Part shown: positions 34,108 through 46,912 of the stretch, in pieces | Layout of the letters: every line of letters begins with the position of its first letter | How positions within the stretch are numbered: the first letter of the stretch is position 1 | Assembly (NCBI GenBank): GCA_018806985.1 | Contig: JADANN010000018.1 | Span: 1,520,501 to 1,584,500 of the forward strand | Length of the DNA: 64,000 bases | Origin: Angiostrongylus vasorum | Taxonomy: Eukaryota; Nematoda; Chromadorea; Rhabditida; Metastrongylidae | Direction: 5' to 3' | Position numbers and translations under genes: made by a program | Notes under the pieces: generated by a model | What the model was told of the DNA's origin: nothing | The model's database searches: none | The model's input: only the letters and a program-made list of their open reading frames with translations

Positions 34108-37100
34108 ATGAGTTTTCTTAATCTTCGTGCTTTACGGACTCCTAAAGCTACTACCGTTGCCAGTGTTTCTGACGAGGCTCTGATAGCCATTTTTCAACGG
34201 TAAGTGGTTTTTTCTGAGTTCTGTTATGACGTTATATATGTGATTAATACGATAAAAGCGATACTGTCTTATGTATTTACTTGATTACTTGGATGGCCCG
34301 TCTTCACTGGTTGTGTGGGCCTCAGCATTATTTCCATTTTTTCTTCGGAGTTTTATTTGTTTAGCCATTGTAGTTTCCTGGACCCCTGAGATCAGGCTGG
34401 CCAAGGTCTTCTCCATGTCGTCACCACTACATGCAATCGCTGTCCTTGCGGATCGGAGAGAGAATTGATACCAGGATTGTGGTGGATCTTGGTATTGGTT
34501 TGCTGGTAGCTGGGCTTTCTGATGGAAGATCCGGATTTCTGCTCAGCATGGGAGGCCCTTCTGTGGGATGAATCTCACCGCTGTACATCGCAGCGCAACA
34601 TCCAGGATCACCTCCTAGCCACGATGAGGCGATAAACCGTTGGGAGTGTCTCAGCGTTTTACATAAGTCTGTAAAGTTCGAGCATCTGAGCTATTCCAAT
34701 GATTTTATAAGTTATGGTCAGTCACCGAAAGGCCAGCAAGGGCTTATGTTAGCATTCAGGGTTCTAAGCTGCTTTTTTCGCAGACTGCTGGTTATTCACG
34801 ATGCCGAGATTACTTGAGGAGTAGGAAAGGTGATCAGCTTATAGAAATGTCGTTACTCTCTCTATAAGAGTAGTATCGTCCTCCAAATCTATTATTCGAT
34901 CTTTAACTGGTTTATAATCAAAATCTAAAGGAATTATAGTGGAGTTTAATTTTTTTTTCCTTTGCAATAAGAAGCCCTTGCCGCTGTAAACATCGGCAAA
35001 GTATTTGAGGACATCGTCGTATTCTAATGGAGGAAATAATCTTGTTCTATTGTTCGGCTGCATGCATTTTCAAAATGTGACGATTGACAAAAAAATGGGG
35101 GGCGAAAATACAATTTCTGGACTCCGTAAGGTCAGGTTCTCGCATTGGTAGACTAGTAGACCGTGTATGTTATTAGTAAAGGTCTGTAGATTCTAACGTT
35201 TTCTGTTCCCGTTAATAACGTTTACTTCGAGCAGGAATGTCTTGGGTTAAAGTTGGAAGCAACCGTTATTACAACCACAACGTTGCTGAGATATTTGCAA
35301 AACTCCGGACCGCAGGTGTCTACGGTGAGGAACCAATGCGCTATTATCCCTTCCGGGGAGTAACGCGCTCACCACCACACCATGCGGGTCCTTCGTTTCG
35401 CGTCTCTCAGCTAGTTCTATCGATCAGTGCCATCAGCAAACACCCGTCAACGAGATTGATCTGGGGGAGCCCACATCGGCATTGGATTCAGTTCAGCTGA
35501 GACCGTAGTTGGAATCACAATGTTTTACTTTTTTATTTTCTGCCTGCTACAATTTTCACTATTAAAGCAACCGTTATTATCCACAAAGTGCGCGGAAATT
35601 GACTCACATAAGACCCCAAGTGTTAATGTTCCCGAGTTTATGTACTCATTTGGCCATCATACCTATCTGAACTGGTTGATATGTTACTGTTTTATCTCTG
35701 CTAGACGGGGCGTTCAAACTATAGCAAGCGAATATTAAGACATCGGGATGTATTGTTAAATTTCTGTTTAAATATTTTCTTTTATTTATACTTACTTGGA
35801 TACTTGAACGGTCCGTCTTCAGGAGCCGTGCAGACCACAGCACATATGCCGTTCATTCTTTCCTCTCGCAGTCGTAGTCTGTGGTGGTGGTCTTGTTCGA
35901 GCATGGTAGCGCTTGCGAGTTTCGTACCGTGATCTGTAAAACAACTGCAGCTGCGGGTACAGCTGATTAACTTTGTTTACGGACACGTCCGCCCAACTTG
36001 TAGGTGGTCGTCCTGGGGGACGTTTGCATTCTCTTGGAGTCCACTCTACTGTTCTTTTCGTCCACCTGTCATCGGTTCTTCTCATTATGTGACCGGCCCA
36101 TCTATGTTTCGCTATCCATGTATATTCTCCTGGATCTCGAAGTTGTGACAGATTTCGAAGGTCAGAGCTTCACATTCCTGCTAGATATTGAGAGTGCCGG
36201 TTATATTTCAGAAGACATCGCTCAAGCGCTCTGTGAGTAGTGGGAAGCATTCTTGATGTAGTTAAAGTGTCAACCCATGTCTCCGCAGCATAACAGAGCG
36301 CATGGAGGACCGTAGAATCGAAGAGATGAGCGCGGATTTTCGGGTTCTTCAGTTGGTCGGTGGCTTCTTTGAGAGGCCCGAATGCAGCCCAAGCTGCTCT
36401 CCTTCTTCTATCTATTTCCTCCTTCATCTTGTTTTCCATGTTCATTGATCGCCCAAGGTATACGTACGAAGTGGTCTCTGCAATGATAGAGCCATCCAAT
36501 TCAATTTTTCCGCCTTTGCAACATGGGTTTTTTCATGAACTGGGTCTTCTTTCGATTTATGCGAAGTCCAATGTTTTTTCCCCGCTTCGTTGAGCTCGTT
36601 GATCATCACCGCTATTTCGCTAGTACTTCTTGAGAAGATGACAATGTCGTCGGCAAAACCAAGGTTTGAGGAATTTTCCATCAATACGTATGCCTTTCTC
36701 ATCCCAGTCGAGTGACTTCATTATCCACTGCAGTGCGGCACTGAACATCTTTGGCGATATTGTGTCGCTCTATCGAACCCCCTTTCCCATGGATATGGTA
36801 AGAGGTCGATAGAAAAGCTGTATTTTCGTAGTGCTGTTCCGATAACAGTTGGACACTTGTCTAGGACGGGTCCATTCCATAGTCGACGAGTGCTGATAGG
36901 ATTGCCTTCGTTTCGACACTATCAAACCCTTTTTTCATAGTCGACAAAGGTTAGGACTAGAGGCAAGTGGTATTCCCGACAGACTTTCATGACCTTGGGT
37001 ACGGTTTGGATGTGGTCCCTGCAGCAAAATCCTTTCCGAAATCCTGCTTGCTCGACTGGTTGCGCCTCACCCAATGCCGTTGATATGTGCGACAGGATAA

Positions 37101-40100
37101 TTTTTCGTGAAGAGCTTGTAGAGTACACTCAACAAGCATATGGGACAATAGTTACGAAGATCCCTTCGGTCCCCCTTTTTTGGGCAGGATGACCGTGCAC
37201 GACGTCGTCAACTGGTCTGGGATTTTTTCCTTTTGAAGGTAGGCTGTCATATGATTTGCGAGAAGTACATGTAAATTGTGGCCTCCAGCTCTAAGGAAAT
37301 CGGCGATGACAATGTCTGGTCCTGGAGCTGTGCCTCTTTTCATGCTTTCTACCGCAGCTCGAACCTCCGACGGAAGAATTCCAGGTGGTTTTTCTCCTGC
37401 GGGGATATTAGGGACTAGATTCTTTTATTTATAGTCACTCAAAATCTAAGTTTTTACATACTGGTTGTTCTACATGTTCCACATTGCATTCTTACATTTC
37501 TATGTCATTGTGTTCTTTTATTTCTACTAAGTCAGATCCTAACTTTATACAGTATGATCGTTTTAAATGAATATAACTTTAATGGAAGTCTCAAGTGTGC
37601 TGATATTTGAAGAGAGTCTTGAAAGAAATAGATTGATAAGAGTAGGAGTGCAATCATTGAAAACTCAAGGGTGACGTGGTGTCACCTGTGTCACTTGTCG
37701 TCCATGTGATCGTCGAGTGACTCGAGTGGGCCGTCGCGTGCAAGAGTGGTCCAGTGGGTTCTGCTCGCTGTAGGGACTCGTTGAGCATCATACCTTTCTT
37801 GTAGCCTTTTCGCGAAGAGCTCTGATCATTGGATCGGTGGTCTTCATGCAGTACGTTTGACATCTCGAAAAATCTTAGGACGTGGTAAAGTTAGTGGAAA
37901 TATGTTGTTGTGAAACGAAATGGATTGTATATTCTGAAATGACCCCATACTAAATCGTTTTTCCTGTAGCGCTTCTATTGTAGATGTGATGACGTGACGG
38001 TATTACGATGCTCTAACGTATGTCGTCGATGGCGTGCATTAATTTTATCCGAGGAGAGAAAACCTAATTCTGGTTTTCACAGGGCGCAACATATGGTTGG
38101 GATTTTCATTGTGGATAGAAGGAGGTTAGTTTTTTTGATTTCTTTTGTTAGCTTTTCATCATTATTGGTCATGTCATTGGGATACATTTTCAGGGCAATA
38201 CTTGAGAAAATTCTCGTTGGTTCTGAGCCACCTAAAATGACAGCTACACGTAGTGAGCGTTCTCATATAGTAGTATCAAGTCCTCCTTCCGTGCTTGTTA
38301 AGAGTTCTCATAACAGTGAGGTTAGTATTCATGGTTCTCTTCTTTTTTCCAACTTAGTAGCCCTCTTTTCTTAAATAGCTTCTTGATAGCTTTTCATAAT
38401 AACGCGTGTTTGCTATTTGCGTCACCAATATTTGTTATACCTCAGAGAGGCTAGCTGTAATAGTCTTCATGATTACAAGTCTAGATGTTAACCAATAACT
38501 GTCTCTGTCATTGTCTTCTCCAATTTTCTTTTTAGAGTGGAAAAAAACAGACATTATAGTGATTGCACAGATTACAAACTGCTTTCTTTTCCCTTTTCAG
38601 ACCTCTGACACACTCTCGATCCCTCCGGAAACAACTACGTTGTTTATGGAAGATCAATTTGTTGATCAGACACAGTCGTCTTGGGCCTTCACATTCGATT
38701 TCACCACCTGGGCGGAAAAACACCATGTCGTAGAGGTGTGTCTGCAGAACTTCTGCTCATTCCTTGATCGAGAACATACACGCATGGAGTTTTTTGGGAC
38801 GAATGGAAATCCAGACGGTAGCCTTCATGGAAACTCTCTGAACACAAGCTTGGCTAGTGATTTTTATTGTATTGTTAATCTCTTAAGCAAAAACACCAAC
38901 AATTTAAGATTTTTGCTGTCACATTTCAGTTTTTTAATGGAGACTGGTTTTATTTCATATATGTATATATCTGTATTCATTTATTTAACCAGTGCACGTG
39001 CTTATGAAGAGTTAGGTCATAGTTTTCATTTTAGCTAACACCGCCATGGTCCGGTGGTGTATCCGGGAAGTCACCTCCAATTGACACAGTCTGTCCTGGA
39101 GGTGTTAAGTCAGAGCAGCGAGGTTACGCCTATTATCAGTTACCATCAGCACGTGCTTTGATGAATCACACTCCACCACTGACTACTATGGATGATGAAA
39201 CAATAACAGAGCTCGTGAACTTATCGGCTGGTCGACTGGAGCGTCTTGCTCAAGCACTGAAAGTTATTAATCCGCTTCACATTGTTTTTCGGGATCACTC
39301 ACTCTATTCATGCCGTCCCACTCTGCTACTTATATGGTTTCTCAAGTTGTAAGTTTGTTTTCTTCATTTGTTATTTTCACTGCGAATTAAACAACGTTTT
39401 CATGAGTTTTGGACTGTTTTTCACTTTTTTTTGAAAAAAAGATCGACTTATGCTCATTGCGTAGATGCTGTCGTGCATTCATATTGCCTTCATCTAATGA
39501 AATGGGTGCCGCACCCTGAAATAAAGACAGTTCACAAGAAATACAAAGTGTGCTATTTTATAGAACTTAATCCTTGTTTTACTTTTTTGAAACTAAGGAA
39601 AATTTTTTCACCAATATCACCTGTCGTCCCGTTCATCGTCAAGCGCCAGTAAATCTTCCATTTTTGCATATCGAGTGTAAAAGTACCTCAGTGGGTCTAC
39701 TTGCTGTAAGGGCTCGTTGAGCGCCATATCTTTCTTCTAGGGTTTTCGTGAAGAACTCCGACTATTGGGTTGGTGGTCTTCCTGTTCTGCGTTTCACATT
39801 CCTAGGAATCCAGTCAAAAACGACTCTTGTCCGTCGGTTGTCACGCGTCCGGTCCACGGTTTCCTAGACAGTTTAGCGTATTGGACGGAGTCTTTGATTT
39901 TTGATCGTCGGAGTTCCGGGTCCCTTCCCTCACTTGTGTGGAAAGGGAAACTCCTAGCAAAGACTTTCGACCGCGAGTTCAATAACGCTGAGTGATCTTT
40001 CATCGAGCTTACGCAGCGGCCAGGTTTCTGACGCAAACGTTAAGGCGAGGAGAACCGTGATGTCGAAGAAGTGGACACACAGTCAGGTATTCTTTGTTCT

Positions 40101-43100
40101 CTTCACTACATCCTTGGTGCTCTTGAAAGCTCCCCAAGCCGCTCGTTTTCTCCTTTTAACTTTGAAGTTAAGTCTTTCATCATGTTTGTTTCCCGACCTA
40201 GATAGACGTAACTGGAGCATTCGGAGATATTCGTTCCGATGAGTGTGAATAGGGCATACGTAACTAATCGGTTCCTCTTGAACACCGTTTTTTGTAAAAT
40301 TTAGTGGAAGACCAGTCTTTCCACAAGCGTTGTCAATGTAGGCAAGCATTTGTTCTAGCTAGCTAATGCTCGTGTTAGAAGAACGATGTCATCAGCAAAC
40401 CGACGGTGTTTTAATTGCTGACGATCGATTTTCACTCAGACGTTTTCAATGGTCGCGGAAAATAATTTTGGCGGAGTGGTATGACCTTGCTTAGTCGCTC
40501 TTTTGATGTCGATGTTAATATTGTTGTAGAATAGTGATATCTTGGTTGTGGAATTTTTAGACACCTTACGAAAATCATTATATGCCGACTAGGGACTCTG
40601 TGGCTCTCCAGGGCTTCCATTGCTGGTTCTATCTCAGCTGAGTCAAAAGCCTTATTTAAAGTGGTGAAAGTGAAACAGTGCGGTCTGTTGTAATCTTGCG
40701 ATACTTCAGTGAGTCTTGTTATCGTGTGGATGTGGTCCATCGCCACCGAATGCTTCTCGAAACCCTGCTTGCTCACGTGTTTATTCGTCGTCCGGTGTTC
40801 TGTCAGTCCTGTTTTAGGATGGCTCGAGTGAAAAGTTTGTAGACGACAGACAGCAAGGAGATTGGCGGATAGTTGCCGATATCGTACGGACCTCCTTGAA
40901 TTGTCCTCCTGCTCAATTCCGAACTTAAGTTGTTCATCTTGTTTGTTTCCCGACCTAGATAGACGTGAGAACTATTAGAAACCTTGTATTCTAAAAGTTA
41001 ACGTGAGAAGGTTTTAGCCAGTGTGCTTATGAGATCTGGCGGAAGGTTATGAAGGTTCAGATGCTATTCTGTCAGGACCAGGTGCTGTTCGATTTTTCAC
41101 CGACGAAATTGCATGTCGGTTTTCGGAAGGGGAAACCGGTGGGACCATATATCCATCCTCCTTTGTTTCATATGGAAGGAGGAGGACGCGGCTATTGAAG
41201 AGATCTCAGTAGTAGTCATGAGCGATTTTCTCCATTGCCTTTCTGAAAGCTGTAAGTATTCTATCTGGGGTCGGAGTGCAATTGTCTTGTTTTTGCAATT
41301 AGCGAAGCTTCGTTGGGCTTTCCGAATGCTTTTCCAAACCTCTGTGGCTCTGACCATAACTGCTACTCATCTCTTTTTAAGACAGACGTGACTTGGCAGT
41401 TATCTGCAGCTCGTCCGATTCCACACTGGTGTATCGGCTTGAGTGTTTCTGGATTTAGACGCCCTTCATGACTTTCGAATTCTCAGCTTTCATAGCGCCA
41501 ACATGAAGATGTTGAATTAGCCGATCGTATTCCTCGTCGATGTTATCGACAACGGCGTCTACCCAACAGATGACATGTAAATCAATCCTCTGTCCGAATA
41601 TCTTGTTAGTGGTGGTTTTGGGACTTCGTTTTTTGAATTTGACGCCTTCTTCTGCTTTCCACGTGAAGTAGAATCTTACACTAGTGAAACGGAGGAAGCG
41701 ATAGTCGGTCCCGTGTAGAATTTTGGGGACAACAGCGACATTGGTTAGGCAAAACCTTCTATTTACTATGATGTCATCTATTTCGTTATGGCACTCATCA
41801 TTGGGGAGACTCCCACGTGCAGCGTTGAGAGGAGGCTTCTGGAATTTGGAGGTACCATGAATGCTCTTGATCGTTATGTTGAACTCAGCTGATTACCCTG
41901 TTCGTTCCATCCCAATTCGGGGTATCCAAATGTGACGTTCTTCTTTGTCTAATCTTAGGGTTAAAATCTCCAATAATGACCTTGAAGAATGTATGCTGTT
42001 CTCTGTGGAATTTCTCCAAGTCGCTGTAGAACTCTTCGACTTCTTCCTTACCATTATCCTCGAATTATCCGTTATTGTTTGCACAGTTAACGTTTTCTTT
42101 TAAAGAAGGATACTGTCAATACATTTTTCTTAATTTTCTGCTGTAATGCTTTTCAGTAAATAAAGGAAGTACCAAGACTTGAAAAAGTAGGCTGTTAGGT
42201 ATAAGCGGTGATGCCCATTGGTTTTGGAGTGAATCTGCTCAAAAATGGCTATTCGTCTCAACTACAACAACTCAAATACACGCATCTCGTAGCATCCCTT
42301 ATTGTTTGATTTATTAGAGTTACAGATTTGCCAGTGTGATACAGCAAGTGTTGTTGTTCTAGTAGGATAGAATTATGATATTCGGGAACACGTAGTTTTT
42401 TTTCGCTTTTTCTTTTGTCGAGGCTCATATTTCGAACATCGACGGGTGTTCGTTCTTAGATATTTTCAGAATTTTGGGTGTATCGTTGAAGGTGTAAATT
42501 GAACTGCTGCGTTTGACATCACTTCTAAACTAGGAAGGCATGGTTGCTTTTGGAAGGAAATGGGATGTTTTTTGTAGGAATAAAGAATTTGTTCAGTACA
42601 CATACATTTTTCTTAATTCGATCTTTTCATAATTGCATAACTTGCTGTGAGCTCTGTTAGAGTATTTTGTACTTATTAGAGTACTGGGTGGGTTTACTTA
42701 TTTTTTTTCGTATTTTTTATAACATTTATATGTTGGCAAGTTTCATTTTTATAATTTAACGCAAACTGTTCTTAATTTTTTTAAGACGCTGTTATATCTC
42801 TTGGAGGATTTGTGTTTGTGCGAAATGTGTGGTGGTATTTTTTTCTACAAAATTTGTGGGTAGTACTGCTAAGGTTCGATTGGTTTATGAAGTCGAAGGA
42901 ATTAGTATAACATTGTATACATAAATTTGACGAGTTATGACAGCGTACGGATTTTTTTCATTACTTTCCTACGTACATTTTTCTCCTAGATTAAAATCGT
43001 CATTGCGTCGCGTGACCTTCGATGGAATCCAGGCTCATCATCTGATCCCTTTGCACAAGATTCTCGATATCAGTGGCATTGATGAACTGAATGTGAAGCA

Positions 43101-43401
43101 ACCTCAATTTTCTCCTGCTATTTGTGTATCTCATCGCCTGCTGTTGAATTGGTTGGCGTTACCAGTACAGCACCGGCGTAAATTACGGATGCGACTTTTG
43201 GGTTGTCGTACGATGACTGCACGAGGGCTTGCCGTCTTTGTTCAAGCATGGAAGGCAACAGTAGAACCTTGTTTATTCGATCAAATATCCATCGATCTTC
43301 GTTCGGTGCCAGTGTATGACTTCCTCGCTGAAATGGAAACACCTACAAAAGATCTTGATGAGGTTGATTTTTCAACAGTTATGAGAACTATGTCTTTTTA
43401 G
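34108..43401 (+). CDS. F-box protein, nematode type (6 exons)
   Basis: This is a probable substrate-receptor subunit of an SCF-type ubiquitin ligase. Exons read at 34108-34199, 37984-38124, 38194-38320, 38601-38735, 39035-39348 and 42990-43401. They total 1221 nt, giving a 406-residue protein ending in TAG, and all five junctions keep phase. An F-box-like motif spans exons 1 and 2: VSDEALIAIFQRC followed by VLRCSNVCRRWRALI. A Ser/Thr/Pro-rich middle follows, then a C-terminal half with the feel of nematode F-box-associated domains (VTFDGIQAHHLIPL, then LLGCRTMTARGLAVFVQAW). Donors are strong at exons 1 (GTAAGT) and 5 (GTAAGT). Intron 1 (3.8 kb) carries SINE-C, SINE-B and an RTE; intron 5 (3.6 kb) carries another RTE. 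The exon 4 donor at 38736 was chosen because it keeps phase 0 with exon 5, although the frame stays open beyond it. The F-box call is by motif; the target is unknown. Confidence 0.75.
34275..34652 (-). mobile_element. SINE-C copy in F-box gene intron 1
   Basis: Same family, diverged; ends with ACCGTTGGGAG on the right and TTACTTGGATGG on the left. Confidence 0.7.
34839..35063 (-). other. Coding-looking ORF inside intron 1 of the F-box gene
   Basis: The 74-residue frame begins Met-Gln-Pro and contains LEYDDVLKYFADVYSGKG and an acidic tail. It is antisense to the host gene, between SINE-C and SINE-B copies. It may be a remnant of an unrecognised transposon ORF. Not recognised. Confidence 0.2.
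35258..35560 (-). mobile_element. SINE-B copy, near full length
   Basis: Left end AACGTTGCTGAGATATTTGC; it runs through the head in reverse to TACTTTTTTATTTTCTGCC. Confidence 0.8.
35784..37425 (-). mobile_element. RTE-type LINE, 5'-truncated, in F-box gene intron 1
   Basis: Read right to left: MKRGTAPGPDIVIADFLRAG, PVEQAGFRKGFCCRDHIQT, LGFADDIVIFSRS (catalytic FADD), YVYLGRSMNMENK, and the C-terminal DRWTKRTVEWTPRECKRPPG. Several frame breaks make it dead. It ends at 35784 with GACGGACCGTTCAAGTATCC and an AAGTA-type tail. Confidence 0.88.
37672..37865 (-). mobile_element. RTE-type LINE, 3' scrap of a second family
   Basis: Matches the 3' part of the element at 39640 (both keep CTCGTTGAGC and a CATTGGATC or similar), with tail ACAAGTGACACAGGTGAC. 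Confidence 0.6.
39640..42115 (-). mobile_element. RTE-type LINE of a second family, in F-box gene intron 5
   Basis: Right to left: endonuclease remains (ILTLRLDKEERHIWIP near 41940; TDYRFLRFTSVRF near 41700), RT remains (FTTLNKAFDSAEIEPAME near 40640), and a C-terminal region (YLRMLQLRLSRSGNK near 40210). Stops and frameshifts throughout. The 3' tail near 39610-39640 is a GACGACAGGTGAT type, unlike the element at 35784. Confidence 0.75.
42120..42985 (+). other. 3' part of F-box gene intron 5
   Basis: AT-rich and T-run-rich, with no recognised element. It ends in the acceptor TTCTCCTAG before the last exon. Confidence 0.6.
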
Positions 43402-44120
43402 TATATTTGCAACAATTTGAGTCATATATGATTCATTTTGTCCCTTCATCTTTAGTAAAACTATCTCATCTCAATGAATTTTAGTAAGTAGCACAATGAC
43501 TATACGAATCACATATGACTCATATTGTTTCTGGAGGTTTTAGCTTCGGCATCCTTTTTTTTTTTCTCAACTTTGGCCACTTATCGTTGTGAGACAGCCA
43601 CTCTTTGCAATCAATAGTGAACAAAAAAGCCTCTGAACGAGTTTGTTCGTGTTTAGATCCCGCTTCAAGAGATTAACACTGGTGACGAAATACCAGGTGC
43701 CTATAGTTTTTTTTTGCATACTGACAATCATCGAGATGGTAAACCATTGAGAAGAGTTATAATGGATATAGTTGTGCTGCAGGTACAACTCGTGGTTGCC
43801 GTAATTATTGCTTAAAGAAATCTAGGTGTCCCACAGTGCCATTCATCAGTGTTTCCACAAAGCGTTTTTCGGAGCAATATATATTCAAAACTATTCATTA
43901 TTCACTGTTAATGTCCTTTTAGTGATGTATTACTAGTTGTACTAAAAAACACCGCAATGCTACCACTACTGTTCATCCATTTTAGCGCCATTATGCCAAT
44001 GCTACTCTGTTGTTGTTCCATTTATCCTTCTTTGGGAGGTACTTGTTCTTTCTCTACGAATCTTTCTCTTGAACATTCTATCGGCTAACAAGACAATAGT
44101 ATACTAATTATATACTGAGG
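43402..44120. other. Presumed 3' flank of the F-box gene
   Basis: AT-rich with no clear polyadenylation signal and no element. Confidence 0.4.
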
Positions 44121-44124
44121 ACCA

Positions 44125-44240
44125 CAAATAGGCATTGAACCCAGTTGAGCTGAAGCTGAATTCGGAGTAACAATGTTCTAACTATAACTTTTTTGGTCAT
44201 GTCTCAGCATCCTTGTTGTTGTATTTCACTTCATACGCTG
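44125..44240 (+). repeat. SINE-B fragment
   Basis: ATAGGCATTGAACCCAGTTG and ATGTCTCAGCATCC landmarks; the head is deleted. Confidence 0.5.
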
Positions 44241-44245
44241 CTGTG

Positions 44246-44520
44246 GACGGGTACGTATAGCATAGTGATTAGAGATGACCTACAGTACACATAGGTTCGA
44301 TCTACGTCTCAGACTCACCAAGCCTTCAATCACTCCTCAGTCAACAAATTTGTACCAGACCTATCTCGGAGAATAGTAGCACAGAGTCGATACATCAGTA
44401 GGCCACCGAGAGTCATTGTATAGGCCTGATATGTATTCAGTCATCTCTAATGATGCATGATGAAGTCGAATGCATGGCGCATCCCTTAGGATTGATCAAC
44501 GCCGATCTACCCTTTATCCT
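44246..44520 (+). mobile_element. SINE-A copy directly behind a SINE-B fragment
   Basis: The A-box-like GTATAGCATAGTG and the B-box-like AGGTTCGATCTACG are clear here, which shows the tRNA origin of the head best. Confidence 0.8.
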
Positions 44521-45789
44521 TTCTTACCCTGCCATGAAATAAATAGTAAATAAAATTTAAAACATCCTCGATAATTATCGCGAAGAGAAGGCGAGGAGCA
44601 ACGTGATTGGATAATGAACGAGTTTCTTTTATCACACACAAGAGTTCGTTATTCTACAAAAACATGTGAAAGTTTTGCCTGAAGTACCGTGAATGTTGAC
44701 TAAATTTAGGGTGGAAATAACACATTTGGGAAAATTGTTAATGTATCCTTGGAGTGATGAAGGAAGGAGTCTTTCATAAATCTAGGATTTCGTTTCAATG
44801 TGTTGTAGTTGCCCTAAAGTTATGGAATTTTCAAAGAAAAAACCTGCGCCATCGCGAATATAGTACCCACGTTTTCGTAAATCTGAGTTGTCGTTCCCTA
44901 GTACTACAATACTCCGTTTTAGCCTGAGGACTGGAGACCACCCACTCCACCGGCCGCTGCATATGGTCACGGCCCAATGGCAGCGGTGAGCAGGTGGAAC
45001 GACTGTAAGCTGAGCGTAAAACACCGGAAGGGCAATGCCACAATAAATATGATGGTAACTGAGGGTTTTCTTGTGCTAAAGTGCAGTTCTAATACGGCTC
45101 GATCGAATCCATCGACAACGGGGATCAGTCGGAAAAATGGCCTACAGCGGCCTTCATCAGTACAGTGTTTTGATGCGAGAACCAAAAAGCGGTCAGTGGA
45201 GATTTAAAATTATTACTGCAATGTAAAGATAGGGAAGTTAACTGTATTGGTTTTTTTATTTAGTCATAAAATTTCCACTGTTATTATAATCGTTATTGAT
45301 TTCTACCACTTATTATTATGAATTGTTCTTATTTATTACTATTTTCCCTCTTTTTAGTAACGATTTTTTATTTATTTTATTAAAATGGCCTGACTGCACG
45401 TATTCTGCATATTCCAACACTTCTGTTCGGCTCGACGTCTTGATTACATTATCCATGGGGATCTTCCGCTTTCCTTATGGGCTTGGCTGCCACTTGAAGA
45501 CTTTGTCTTCTCCATGAATTTCGCTGAGCAGTGATCGAGTTGATTCTTCCTGAGGCAGCCCTGCTAGGTCGTCGTCCATGTATTCGAGGAAATGATGTGG
45601 TATCAGTTTCCCAATCCGGAGTGATGGAAGGCTTGGTGAAAAGATCGAGTCAGCACCTTGTTTGTGAGAATGGCATACCACTGCACTACCAACCTCTCGC
45701 CTCTATTATTTTGGTTTGATTAATAAAAATTTATGATAGCTAAGATGAGATGCTGATAACGCACTGGTAGAGAGACCGTTTAAAAATGC

Positions 45790-46095
45790 ACACAGGGCCC
45801 TGCACCAATGAACCTCAGCTCAGGCAGGGCCACCATGTCTTATTTTGAATCCGAGATTTTGATTCCCGACTTCTCTAGGAAGAGTTTCCTAGGTCCAGAA
45901 AGGCTGGTCAGTACTAGTGGTGAAGACCTAAAAGAGCCCTAACACGACTATCTCGGGTTTCTAGGGAGAATCGATCCGAAGAACAGCGGACTCAAATCCG
46001 AAGCCCTTCATGGAGGATGGATAGGGGAAAATGAATTGAATGAAGTGCTGAGATCCGTGCAATATATAATGTCTGGTCGAATAAAATTATTAAAA
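45790..46095 (+). repeat. Third SINE-like repeat
   Basis: Its 3' end, AGTGCTGAGATC followed by GTCTGGTCGAATAAAAT, is shared with 47940-48003. Both regions have a segment like GGGAAAATGAATTGAATG upstream. Confidence 0.45.
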
Positions 46096-46524
46096 AAATT
46101 ATTCTAAGTGATTAAATAGAAAAACTAGAAAGTAAGAGAATAAAAAGTGAAGGACATAAGTTTATTCAAGTTTGAAATTGTTACCTTGTTATTTTTTATG
46201 TTTTTCACTATCGTCGCAAATGTGTTAACGTAGAGCTGTTTTAAAAAAAACACTGCAAATCACACATGTACAAATAACTTCCTCAGAATGGGTCTTGTTA
46301 GTAACCAGACCCGCTTTGCTTGGAAGGAACTTAAGAGACAAGAGTGTAGGTGTGGCTTGCCTTTTCGCGACGTTATTGACACTAGTGAGCATACATGGCT
46401 GTGCGAGTGGATAATATGGACATTGCAGTATCGTCGATTTTCAGTTTGATGGATCATAGAACTTTTTTCCCACACTGTTTATCACAATGTAACCACTTTT
46501 TGTTCACGGTCCGTTCTTTTTTCA

Positions 46525-46730
46525 TCGCAGAGTATGATGATGCAGACACCTGCTGTAGGGGTTTTGTAAATATGCCATCAACATTGTGGGCTATAATTCA
46601 TATTCATTCGATAACTAAGCGGAAGCTAATGGGACAGATAGCACAGTGGTAGTATGTCCATCAGCACGAGCATGGTGCTAGTTCGATTCCGCTCCAGCCC
46701 AACCATGTCTCGATATTCTTGTTGAGCAAA
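46525..46730 (+). repeat. tRNA-like SINE head and SINE-B scrap
   Basis: At 46628-46695 a tRNA-like block has GATAGCACAGTGGTAG and CTAGTTCGATTCC. It is followed by the same CTTGTTGAGCAAACAC seen after the copy at 3258. Confidence 0.55.
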
Positions 46731-46766
46731 CACACGCTGTTACTTTATTCTTTATGCCGTTAAAGC

Positions 46767-46796
46767 TGACGTTTCGGCGGATTTCGTCTTCTTCAG
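46767..46796 (-). ncRNA. Hammerhead-ribozyme-like core (PLE 46735)
   Basis: CTGAAGA, hairpin, GAAACGTC on the minus strand. Confidence 0.55.
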
Positions 46797-46857
46797 AGCC
46801 TGGAAGGGTATATTGATAGGCAATTTACTAAAGCAACCGCTCCGATAACAGATAGAG

Positions 46858-46912
46858 AAGGATGAAAATCTAAATCGAGAGAAGGATGAAAATCTAAATC
46901 GCAATCACACGA
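46858..46912 (+). repeat. Short tandem duplication
   Basis: Two copies of a 25-base unit (GAGAAGGATGAAAATCTAAA, then TCGA) inside a PLE terminal region. Confidence 0.8.
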
